From: an uncultured Gemmiger sp.
Lineage (GTDB): Bacteria; Bacillota; Clostridia; Oscillospirales; Ruminococcaceae
Reading direction: 5' to 3'
DNA: 64,000 bases
Assembly: GCA_944388135.1 (NCBI GenBank)
Contig: CALXHP010000057.1
Coordinates: forward strand, 1-64,000
The notes under the pieces are model-generated. The model saw only the letters and a list, made by a program, of their open reading frames with translations. It had not been told where the DNA came from and did not search any database. Position 1 is the first letter of the stretch. Each line of letters starts with the position of its first letter. Shown one piece after another: positions 27,019 to 34,198 of this stretch. The position numbers were made by a program, and so were the translations under genes.

Positions 27019-28394
27019 AAAGGCAGGAATTTTCGCTGGACAGCATCTCCCTGCGGGGAACACTCCGGCAGATCCTGAGCAACTGGTGGGTGATTGTCTG
27101 CTTGTCGCTGGCTGTTTTTTTCGGCGCTACCGGATTGGGGATGCTGACCTATGTTCCGCAGTATACTGCAACTTCCACTTTGGTTATCCGGGTGCGGGGG
27201 GCGGATGCCTACAGCACCTTGGCTCAGACCACGCAGATGACTACTGTGTACAGAGAAGTCTTCCAGAGTACGGCGCTTCGCAATATGATCTCCAATAGTA
27301 TTGGGGAGGAAGTCGTGGGGAGCATCTCCTGCTCTCAGATTTCTGAAACCAATCTGTTGGTGCTCCGTGCCACCTCACCCACTCCCCGTCAAGCGTATCT
27401 GTTTATTCATTCCGCCTTGCAGAACTATGAACAGGTGGCAGGATTCGTATTCAGCAATGCTTCGCTGGAGATCGTGCAAGAGCCTTCTGTGCCGGAGGAA
27501 CCTTCCAACGCTTCGTTTCTCATTGCCCATCGAGTTGAACTCACGGCGCTGGCCGCATTTGGTGCGATGCTGCTCATCGCGCTGATTTATATGCTGCGCA
27601 ATACCGTCAAGGTGGCGGCCAAAGCGCCCGACCTGTTGGATGGAAGAGTATTGGGGACGGTTCCCTTTGAAAAAAAGCAACTTGCCGGTGGAAAACGCAC
27701 CGCCAAGTCCAAACGGACGCAGGCTTTGTTACTTTCCTCCCCCCTGGCCAGCATGAATTTCGCGGAGGCCAACCGTCGTACGGCTACCAGGCTGGAGGGA
27801 CATCTGCAGCGCAAGCAGTATCAAGTGCTGCTTATGGCCAGCGTGGAAGAAAATGAGGGAAAATCCACCTTGGCCGCCAACATTGCGATTTCTTTAGCTG
27901 AGCATGGAAAACGGGTTGTGCTGATCGATGGCGATTTCCGCAAACCGGCTCAGTATAAGATCTTTGATCGTCATGATACCAAAAGCCCCTCCTTCTCGGA
28001 TGTGGTGGCAGGCAAACTGACTTGGGACCAGGCCGCTGTTCACAACGAGAAGAGCAATTTTTTTGAGCTGTTCCAATTCAAAACGCTTAAAAACCCTGCT
28101 GCTTTGCTTAACAGTCAGAAATTGCCGGATCTGATAAATGCACTCCGCCGTGAGGTGGACTACATCATTGTGGATTGCTCCCCGGTGGCGGTTGCCGCCG
28201 ACGCAGAACTCTGGATGCACCATGTGGATACAGTGGCGCTGGTGGTCAGACAAGACAGAGCCGATATCCGCATCATTAACGATACGGTGGACTTGATTTG
28301 GAAAGTGGCGGGGGACTTTTCCGGCTTCATTCTGAATGCTTTTCACGAGGAACAGCCGCGCGCCGACCATCGAGGCGGGTACGGCGGTTATTAA
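27015..28394 (+). CDS. Fused Wzz-like chain-length regulator and BY-kinase (first copy)
   Basis: A 459-residue protein. Two membrane helices near residues 22-45 and 180-200 flank an extracellular Wzz-like domain (residues 50-175), followed by a cytoplasmic tyrosine kinase domain. Its Walker A segment is SVEENEGKSTLAANIAI, with Asn replacing the usual Gly of GEGKST; Walker A' is VVLIDGDFRKP and Walker B is YIIVDCSPV. The C-terminus ends GGYGGY, a minimal Tyr cluster. Single-chain fusion is more usual in Gram-negative Wzc than in Firmicutes, where CpsC and CpsD are separate. The start at 27015 overlaps the Ig-like gene. Confidence 0.83.
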   Translation: MKRQEFSLDSISLRGTLRQILSNWWVIVCLSLAVFFGATGLGMLTYVPQYTATSTLVIRVRGADAYSTLAQTTQMTTVYREVFQSTALRNMISNSIGEEVVGSISCSQISETNLLVLRATSPTPRQAYLFIHSALQNYEQVAGFVFSNASLEIVQEPSVPEEPSNASFLIAHRVELTALAAFGAMLLIALIYMLRNTVKVAAKAPDLLDGRVLGTVPFEKKQLAGGKRTAKSKRTQALLLSSPLASMNFAEANRRTATRLEGHLQRKQYQVLLMASVEENEGKSTLAANIAISLAEHGKRVVLIDGDFRKPAQYKIFDRHDTKSPSFSDVVAGKLTWDQAAVHNEKSNFFELFQFKTLKNPAALLNSQKLPDLINALRREVDYIIVDCSPVAVAADAELWMHHVDTVALVVRQDRADIRIINDTVDLIWKVAGDFSGFILNAFHEEQPRADHRGGYGGY

Positions 28395-28464
28395 GTCTGC
28401 TTTGGCCAATGGTGCCCCATTTGTCTCCCTTTTGTGCAGCAATCTCAGGAGGTAACCTGTAAAT

Positions 28465-29958
28465 ATGGAAGATCAAAAGAATATCACAGCCAATGCAGCC
28501 CCGACCGCTGTCGACGAAATTAATATGGTCGAACTGGCAGAAACTTTTTTCCGCCTTGCGAAGCGTATGTGGTGGCTGTTTGCGGTTCTGATTGCGGTGG
28601 GAGTCGGGGGATTGTTTGCCTTCAGCTATTTTCAGTATGAGCCTATGTACCGCTGCGAGGCAACCTTTACCATCTCTACAGGGGACAACAGCAGCTTTTA
28701 CTATAACTCTACCACAGCAAATCAGATGTCGCTGACCTTCCCCTATATTCTGGACAGCAGCTATTTCCGAAGCGTATTGCTGGATACCCTGGGTCAGGAA
28801 ACTCTGAATGGAACGCTTTCCGCCTCTACCATCGCGAACTCCAATATGGTCACGATGCGGGTGGAGAGTGCTTCGCCGGAAGATGCCCGCGCAATTTTGG
28901 AGGCAGCCCTGCAAGTATACCCACAGGTTTCCAAATTTGTTTTGGGGGACATTGAATTCCGCCTGATCGATGAAATCCAAGCCCCTTCGGTGCCATATAA
29001 TCAGCCGAGTCTGCGCCATATTGTGGGATATGGCGGACTGGGAGGATTGCTGCTGGCAGTACTGATCGTTGTACTGATGGCGCTGTTCAGCAATACGATC
29101 AAGACGGTGGAAGATATGGCGAAGGTGACCAGCCTGGAATGTCTGGCCGTCTTGCCGGAAACCAAACGCAAGGCCCGCAAAAACAGTACTGCCAATCTAT
29201 TCATCTCTGTGCGGGACCCCCGCGTTTCCCATGGTTTCCGGGAAAGTGTTCGCTCTTTGTCATCCCGCTTGCAGGCCACGCTGCAGCATGCCAATGCAAA
29301 GATCGTCTTGGTAACCAGCAGCGTGGCAGGAGAGGGGAAATCCACCGTGGCCATCAACTTGGCGGATCAATTGGCCCAGAACGGATGCCGTGTCTTATTG
29401 GTCGACCTTGATCTGCGCCGCCAGCAGGACGCTGCATTGCTCAACTGCAAGGGGGGATTGAGCGTGGCGGAAGTGCTGCAGGATAAAAATGCCCGACAAG
29501 GCGGATTTATTGTAAAACTGAAGCATCGGGGGTTCTATTTCTGGGGCGGCAAAAAAACGGTTCATAATCCTACGGATATCCTCAGCGACCGGCGTTTGAA
29601 AAAGATCCTGGATGTGTTGAGGGAACAGATGGATTACATTATTCTGGATACTCCTCCCTGCGGGCTGTTCCAGGATGCTGCCATTGCGGCGAACTGGGCC
29701 GATGCAGCTCTTCTGGTCGTGCGCCATGATACGGTAACCAAAGGCAATGTGGCAGAAGCGCTCTCCATGTTGGACGGCCGCAAAGCAACGGTAGTTGGCT
29801 ATCTTCTGAACGATTATCCTCAATCGATGAGCAGTTACGGGTATGGGTATGGTCGCTATGGATACGGCAAATACGGATACAAGGCCTATGGCTCCAAGTA
29901 TGGAGAATTGGCGGAGGAGGAAGTTGTGGAAGATGATCCGACTTTGACGCTGGTTTGA
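28465..29958 (+). CDS. Fused Wzz-like chain-length regulator and BY-kinase (second copy)
   Basis: A 497-residue paralogue of the preceding gene with the same topology: N-terminal helix at about residues 35-55, second helix at about 190-208, then the kinase. Motifs are VTSSVAGEGKSTVAINLAD (canonical Walker A), VLLVDLDLRRQ (Walker A') and YIILDTPPCG (Walker B). The C-terminus has a long Tyr/Gly run (YGYGYGRYGYGKYGYKAYGS) that is the autophosphorylation cluster. A ribosome site AGGAGG precedes the ATG. Having two fused kinases in tandem suggests division of labour, with this one the more typical kinase. Confidence 0.87.
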   Translation: MEDQKNITANAAPTAVDEINMVELAETFFRLAKRMWWLFAVLIAVGVGGLFAFSYFQYEPMYRCEATFTISTGDNSSFYYNSTTANQMSLTFPYILDSSYFRSVLLDTLGQETLNGTLSASTIANSNMVTMRVESASPEDARAILEAALQVYPQVSKFVLGDIEFRLIDEIQAPSVPYNQPSLRHIVGYGGLGGLLLAVLIVVLMALFSNTIKTVEDMAKVTSLECLAVLPETKRKARKNSTANLFISVRDPRVSHGFRESVRSLSSRLQATLQHANAKIVLVTSSVAGEGKSTVAINLADQLAQNGCRVLLVDLDLRRQQDAALLNCKGGLSVAEVLQDKNARQGGFIVKLKHRGFYFWGGKKTVHNPTDILSDRRLKKILDVLREQMDYIILDTPPCGLFQDAAIAANWADAALLVVRHDTVTKGNVAEALSMLDGRKATVVGYLLNDYPQSMSSYGYGYGRYGYGKYGYKAYGSKYGELAEEEVVEDDPTLTLV

Positions 29959-30728
29959 TGGAACAACAAACAAAGTGCGCCAGCAAGTTGGCCATAACAG
30001 ATTTACATTGCCATCTGCTGCCACGACTGGACGATGGGGCAAAGACACCGGAGATTGCTTTCGATATGGCGAAGACGGCCGCGGGAGCAGGGGTTCGGCA
30101 GATTGTCTGTACCCCCCACTGTACAGCGGGCGATCCTGGCATGCGTCAACGTATAGCAATAATCCGGAGATCCGTTGAAGTGTTAAACTATGTGTTCAGT
30201 CAGAAAGAGCTGCCGGTTTCGCTGTATGCAGGAATGGAACTGTTCTGCAATGACAATTTGTTGGAAACACTGGAGCGGCGGGAACTTTTGACACTGGCCG
30301 GATCCAGATACCTGCTGATTGAGTTTCCGTTTGAGGAATCCCTTTCCAGAATAGAGTGGGCCGCCAATATGGTGCAGCAACGGGGGTATATTCCTGTGCT
30401 GGCGCATCCGGAAAGATATCCGGCAGTTTGGCGTAACCCTGACTGCCTTGCTTTCTGGTTTCGTGCCGGATATGTTGTACAGTTAGACAAGGACAGTGTG
30501 TTGGGACGTTTTGGAAAGCATTGTGCTTATATGGCGGACTGGGCACTCCGTCACGGGTTGGCGCACATTGTTGCCAGTGATGCCCACGACTCTCGAATTC
30601 GCACCACGGATTTGAGCGGCGTGCAACAGTTTGTGGCAAAGAAGTATTCGCCAGATTATGCCGATTTGCTGCTGAGCAGGAATCCGGCGAGAATTTTAAA
30701 AAATGCGCCCTTGATAAGAGCAGAATGA
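29958..30728 (+). CDS. CpsB/CapC-type PHP-family protein tyrosine phosphatase
   Basis: A 256-residue manganese-dependent PHP phosphatase. Metal ligands are visible in ITDLHCHLLPRLDDGAKTPE (DxHxH), TPHCT, LLIEFPFEE (Glu), PVLAHPERY (HPER motif) and VASDAHDS. It dephosphorylates the Tyr cluster of the BY-kinases, which is needed for cycling of polymer length control. The ATG overlaps the kinase stop (TGATG). It closes the operon; 30729-30758 then separates it from a convergent gene. Confidence 0.9.
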   Translation: MEQQTKCASKLAITDLHCHLLPRLDDGAKTPEIAFDMAKTAAGAGVRQIVCTPHCTAGDPGMRQRIAIIRRSVEVLNYVFSQKELPVSLYAGMELFCNDNLLETLERRELLTLAGSRYLLIEFPFEESLSRIEWAANMVQQRGYIPVLAHPERYPAVWRNPDCLAFWFRAGYVVQLDKDSVLGRFGKHCAYMADWALRHGLAHIVASDAHDSRIRTTDLSGVQQFVAKKYSPDYADLLLSRNPARILKNAPLIRAE

Positions 30729-30758
30729 GTTCTGAGGCCCCAATGGAGGAAACCACAA

Positions 30759-31412
30759 TTAAAAATTGAATTTATTGTATCCGATGCATACTTCTGGTGA
30801 CAAGAACTTTCTTCCCTCCCGTATCATCCCATAATGTTTCCCGCTCTTCCTCGTGATCCTGTTATAATCATCCGAAACCAGATAATCCAGCAGCCAGACT
30901 TTCGGCACCATGAACCGTGGGCGGCGCTGGATGGTGCGCAGGCGGCCCTCGGTGCACCAGCGGGAGACCGTGTGGAGCGTGTAGCCGGTAAAGCGGGCGA
31001 TCTGCTCCACGGTCAGCACGTCGGGGGCTTCGGCCAGCTGCTGTTCCAGATGGCGGCGGAGGAGCAGGCGGCTGACGATCTCGTAATCCAAGGTGCGGGT
31101 CAGGGAGACGGCGGGCGGTTTGCGCTGGGGATAGTTTTTGTACCACCCGCAGGGAGGAGCATAATACTCCGGCTCGGTCAGACGGCGGCGCAGGTAGGTG
31201 GCCACGTCCGTTTTGGCGATCTTGTAGCAGCGGGTGCGCTTGCCGGTGTGAATGCAGGGCACCAGCCCACTCTGCAGCAGGTAGAGTGAAGCGCGGGTGC
31301 CGATGTGGCAGGCGATGCGGAAGTCGTTGCGGCTCATGGGATCGGGATAGGGCGCCAGCAGTGCGTCAATCTCCTTTGCCAGCCGGTCTTTCGTAATGGT
31401 TTGTTCGTTCAT
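30759..31412 (-). CDS. Helix-turn-helix (MerR/excisionase-type) DNA-binding protein
   Basis: A 217-residue protein with a C-terminal half HTH of the excisionase class: LTVEQIARFTGYTLHTVSRW, then CTEGRLRTIQRRPRFMVPKV. The N-terminal half has a second, similar-looking segment (LQSGLVPCIHTGKRTRCYKI) that could be a degenerate copy. The start at 31412 is preferred over the longer frame because AAGGAGA lies 8 bases upstream. It converges with the phosphatase gene. No integrase is visible nearby. Confidence 0.65.
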   Translation of the reverse strand: MNEQTITKDRLAKEIDALLAPYPDPMSRNDFRIACHIGTRASLYLLQSGLVPCIHTGKRTRCYKIAKTDVATYLRRRLTEPEYYAPPCGWYKNYPQRKPPAVSLTRTLDYEIVSRLLLRRHLEQQLAEAPDVLTVEQIARFTGYTLHTVSRWCTEGRLRTIQRRPRFMVPKVWLLDYLVSDDYNRITRKSGKHYGMIREGRKFLSPEVCIGYNKFNF

Positions 31413-31604
31413 GGTCGGATTCTCCTTTGATGAAATTCGGACCCGGAGAAACCGTATCTGTACGACAAGATTCTTGAATTTTGGGGCAACTTTCTCGCCT
31501 GCGGGGAAATTCTGCGCCGGGACAAACCAGCCAGAACCAGCCCCGGCGGGCCGGATGCCCTGCCGGTTATCTTGCACGGCATCTTGCATTTTTCCCGGAA
31601 GGCG

Positions 31605-31633
31605 TTGCTTTTCGCCCTAAACGGTGGTACTAT
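31605..31633 (+). promoter_or_regulatory. Sigma-A promoter with extended -10
   Basis: TTGCTT (31605-31610), a 17-base spacer, then TACTAT (31628-31633) preceded by TGG, giving an extended -10. It would start a transcript near 31640 that runs through the tRNA-like 3' end to the terminator at 31825-31863. Confidence 0.6.
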
Positions 31634-31639
31634 ACTTTT

Positions 31640-31821
31640 ACTTGTACCCACGCAGTTTTGCGGGCGGATGCGCCGGAACTCCGCGTGGCGTGGCCAGAAT
31701 GGGCGGGACGAAACGGCCTGTTTTGACCCTGGGGGAGCACAGACGGCATTCGGGACACAAAACTCGAAATACCTTAGGTCTCGAGAGAGGCGCGTGGGTT
31801 CGACTCCCACCATCTCCGCCA
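31640..31821 (+). ncRNA. RNA locus with tmRNA/tRNA-like 3' end (partial tmRNA or remnant)
   Basis: The segment ends with a T-arm (GTGGG, TTCGACT, CCCAC) at about 31794-31810, then CATCTCC, a G and an encoded CCA at 31819-31821. This matches the 3' end of bacterial tmRNA (B. subtilis ssrA ends with an almost identical T-arm and acceptor). A promoter and a terminator bracket it. However, no tag-peptide reading frame and no tmRNA-like 5' half are visible, and the 5' bases do not pair properly with the acceptor strand. It is either a truncated tmRNA end, as left by integration of an element into ssrA, or an unusual RNA. A full tRNA-Leu/Ser fold over 91 bases was tested by eye and rejected. Confidence 0.45.
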
Positions 31822-31824
31822 GAT

Positions 31825-31863
31825 GGGGCAAGGACGGAAACGTCCTTGCCCCTGTTCTTTTTT
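31825..31863 (+). terminator. Rho-independent terminator after RNA locus
   Basis: A perfect 12-bp stem, GGGGCAAGGACG (31825-31836) and its complement (31841-31852), closes a GAAA tetraloop and is followed by TGTTCTTTTTT. It lies 3 bases after the encoded CCA. Confidence 0.9.
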
Positions 31864-31899
31864 CGGGAAGAAGATACTTTGCAGAGAGGAGCCTTTTGT

Positions 31900-32424
31900 A
31901 TGAACATTCACCCGCTGACGCCGTCCCGTGCGGCGGAGGTGGCCACCCTGATGTCCACCCTCAAACCGGAATGGTGGGATTTTGAGGGAGCCAATCAGCA
32001 GCTGCAGGATGTACAGCTGCTGGCCACCCTGGTGGGGTGGACTCTGGAAAGTGACGGCAAACCGAAAGGCTGGATCCTCTGTGCCCAATTCCCGGGCTAT
32101 TCCACCATGACCATTGAAAACCTGGGATTTGATGCGGCGGGCACCCTTGTCATGGAAGAACCGCTGGAACCACTTTTGCGGAAGGCGGAGGAGTGCGCCC
32201 GGCAAAAGGGCTATCGCAATCTCAAATATGTGATCGGTTCCACCGGGATGTCCTGCCACGGGCACCCCATCACCGATTACGCCGAGGAACTGCGGACGCT
32301 GCGTTCCAACGGGCGGGCCCACTTTGATTTCTTCCGCAGAATCGGGTTTGTGCCTGCCGGATTTATCCCCAACTGCTATGGGGAAAACTATCACGGCATC
32401 ATTATGATCAAATCGCTGTTGTAA
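31900..32424 (+). CDS. GNAT-like N-acetyltransferase family protein
   Basis: A 174-residue protein whose order of elements fits a GNAT fold: N-terminal IHPLTPSRAAEVATLMSTL, a middle strand (STMTIENLGFD), PLLRKAEECARQKGYRNLKY (helix with a possible pyrophosphate-binding loop) and the C-terminal GRAHFDFFRRIGFVPAGFIP, typical of the FY/FFxxxGF end of GNAT proteins. The classical Q/RxxGxG/A loop is weak, so substrate and activity are uncertain. GAGAGGAG lies 9 bases before the chosen ATG. Confidence 0.65.
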   Translation: MNIHPLTPSRAAEVATLMSTLKPEWWDFEGANQQLQDVQLLATLVGWTLESDGKPKGWILCAQFPGYSTMTIENLGFDAAGTLVMEEPLEPLLRKAEECARQKGYRNLKYVIGSTGMSCHGHPITDYAEELRTLRSNGRAHFDFFRRIGFVPAGFIPNCYGENYHGIIMIKSLL

Positions 32425-32460
32425 AACGGATGCGGCGAAGGAAGCCGTGAGGATCGAACA

Positions 32461-32506
32461 GGGGAGCCGGGCCAAAGGCCCGGCTCCCCTGTTCTGTCCT
32501 TTTTTG
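32461..32506 (+). terminator. Rho-independent terminator
   Basis: A 13-bp perfect stem (32461-32473 with 32477-32489) around an AAA loop is followed by a T-rich tract ending in TTTTTT. It ends the acetyltransferase transcript. Confidence 0.92.
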
Positions 32507-32604
32507 CTGGCCGGGGAAAAACCGTTTGCAACGATCGCACACAATTGTTCCGGGAAAGAGATTGGCTTTGTGATAAGACTACCTGTGTGTGGCGATTTGC
32601 ACAC

Positions 32605-32633
32605 TGGTTGACCGGGTCGATTTCTGGTACAAT
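32605..32633 (+). promoter_or_regulatory. Extended -10 promoter for the lipoprotein-sigma operon
   Basis: TACAAT (32628-32633) preceded by TGG gives a strong extended -10. TGGTTG (32605-32610) sits at a 17-base spacing as a weak -35; TTGACC at 32608 would give only 14. Expected start is near 32640, about 110 bases before the 56-aa gene. The region 32507-32604 holds nothing else recognised. Confidence 0.55.
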
Positions 32634-32748
32634 GGGGATGCTGAAAAAGCAAGGTTGTTCCTCGAAAAAAGAAAAATAAAAATTTTTCCGGAAAGATAAA
32701 ACCTTTTGACCTACCCTTACGTCTAGGGGGTGAAAGGAGGGCAAAAGC

Positions 32749-32919
32749 GTGAACGCAGAAGACGTTTACCGGCTTATCCATGCGTTGGCAAAGGCCCAGC
32801 AGTTAGACCCCCATACGGCAGCATGGCTGTTGGAACGGATTCTGAAGGCACTGTTCCCGGAGCGGACAGAAAAAAGCAAACAGGAAAAACACGACTTCCC
32901 ACGGGAGGTGCAGGAATGA
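32749..32919 (+). CDS. Small unknown protein (56 aa), GTG start
   Basis: Translation from GTG gives a 56-residue protein (NAEDVYRLIHALAKAQQLDP onward) that is helical, with acidic and basic faces, LLERILKALFPE and a charged tail. The start is supported by a near-perfect AAAGGAGG 7 bases upstream and by the promoter at 32605. The stop is TGA at 32917-32919. It overlaps an ATG (32916) of a very short frame, while a different frame reading LELLEQWKTAAAHVTNTLFD (to TAA at 33011-33013) also looks coding. Function unknown; size and position suggest a regulator or partner of the downstream sigma protein. Confidence 0.55.
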   Translation: MNAEDVYRLIHALAKAQQLDPHTAAWLLERILKALFPERTEKSKQEKHDFPREVQE

Positions 32920-33038
32920 AAACGGAGGAACCCGGCTGGAATTGTTGGAACAATGGAAAACGGCCGCTGCCCATGTGACCAATACCCTGTTCGACATTGT
33001 CAACCACCTGTAAAACATACCAAAGAAAGGAACAACCT

Positions 33039-34160
33039 ATGAAAAAGAATCATACATGGCTTCTTGTACCGGCAGCAGCTCTTGTGCTGGCGCTGACCGG
33101 CTGCGGCGGCACCAAAATTGACCTGATGGACTATGCGGCGGTATCCTTTGACGGCATCAATGGCCAGGGAACGGCAACCTGCCTTGTGGATACAGTCAGC
33201 CTGGAACAGGACCTGGCAGGGGACGATGACGGAGAGATTTCGGCGGAAGAGCTGGAAGAACTGGGTTGGATCACCCGGTTTGAAATGACGGTCTCCTGCC
33301 AGATGGACAAGGAAACGGGTCTTTCCAACGGCGATACGGTGACGGTCAGCATGACCTGTGACGAGGACTTTGCCAAGGAGCACAAGATCAGCGTGACCGA
33401 GGGCAGCAAGGAATATACCGTCGAAGGACTGAAAGAACCTGTCGCGGTGGATGCCTTTGATGCGGCCTTCTTTGACACAGAGGACGGTGTTGTGCTGGAA
33501 TATGCAAACGCTGCGCCCGTCGCCGGCCTGACGATTGTGAACCGGTGCACCAGCGAACCCGCCTGCTGGATCACCTACACCGCCGACAAGACCTACGACC
33601 TTTCCAACGGGGACGTCATCCATGTGGAAGCGGCCCTGTCGCCCGCCGCCGCACAGCAGGGCTATGTGCTGACGGAAACCTCCAGGGATATTACGGTGGA
33701 GGGACTGAACAGTTATGTGAGCAGTCTTTCCCGGCTGCAGGAGGAGGACCGCCAGGCGGTAGAAAACAAGATCTCGGAAAGCTTCCGGACCGGGATTACC
33801 GGGTATGTGGATTTTACGGCAGCCGATGGGTACAGCATGGACCTGATCGACGGGCGCACCGGCAGCTGCGAAAACTTTGCCCTTGCGCAGGATGATTATA
33901 CCTGTTACCGCCCGGAGATGGCCATCATCCCCTTTACGGCGGATGTGACGCTGGAGACCGACTGGTGGAACCGGGAATATTTTGAGGGAGGCATCACCAA
34001 GAATTTCCCGGATTCCTATGGCTACTTCACGGTGACCGGCCTGGAGGTGGACGCAGAGGGAAAACTGGTGGACCCGGACGATGTGCAGATCAGCCTGGAG
34101 GCCATGTTTGAAACCAAGGAGGATATGGACAAAGAAATCCGCAGCTGGCATTCTGTCTGA
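33039..34160 (+). CDS. Lipoprotein with two LSNGD-type beta domains
   Basis: A 373-residue secreted lipoprotein: signal helix LLVPAAALVLALTGCGG with lipobox L-T-G-C. Two related beta-rich units follow, each ending with a similar pattern: GLSNGDTVTVSMTCDEDFAK...YTVEGL and YDLSNGDVIHVEAALSP...ITVEGL. Domains with LSNGDxV occur in clostridial zinc-ribbon and TcaA-like surface proteins. The last 130 residues are unassigned. It lies 38 bases before the zinc ribbon-sigma fusion and is probably co-transcribed, so it may sense or bind at the cell envelope. Confidence 0.7.
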   Translation: MKKNHTWLLVPAAALVLALTGCGGTKIDLMDYAAVSFDGINGQGTATCLVDTVSLEQDLAGDDDGEISAEELEELGWITRFEMTVSCQMDKETGLSNGDTVTVSMTCDEDFAKEHKISVTEGSKEYTVEGLKEPVAVDAFDAAFFDTEDGVVLEYANAAPVAGLTIVNRCTSEPACWITYTADKTYDLSNGDVIHVEAALSPAAAQQGYVLTETSRDITVEGLNSYVSSLSRLQEEDRQAVENKISESFRTGITGYVDFTAADGYSMDLIDGRTGSCENFALAQDDYTCYRPEMAIIPFTADVTLETDWWNREYFEGGITKNFPDSYGYFTVTGLEVDAEGKLVDPDDVQISLEAMFETKEDMDKEIRSWHSV

Positions 34161-34198
34161 CGCCGCAAAAGTCAGGCATCACGGAAAAGGGAGGAAGT

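Noticed and set aside
31731..31821. A complete 91-base tRNA-Leu or tRNA-Ser
   Set aside because: The 5' seven bases pair poorly with the acceptor strand (A-A mismatch and G-U pairs), position 8 is not U, and no anticodon arm with a 7-base loop forms. Only the T-arm, acceptor 3' strand and CCA are convincing.
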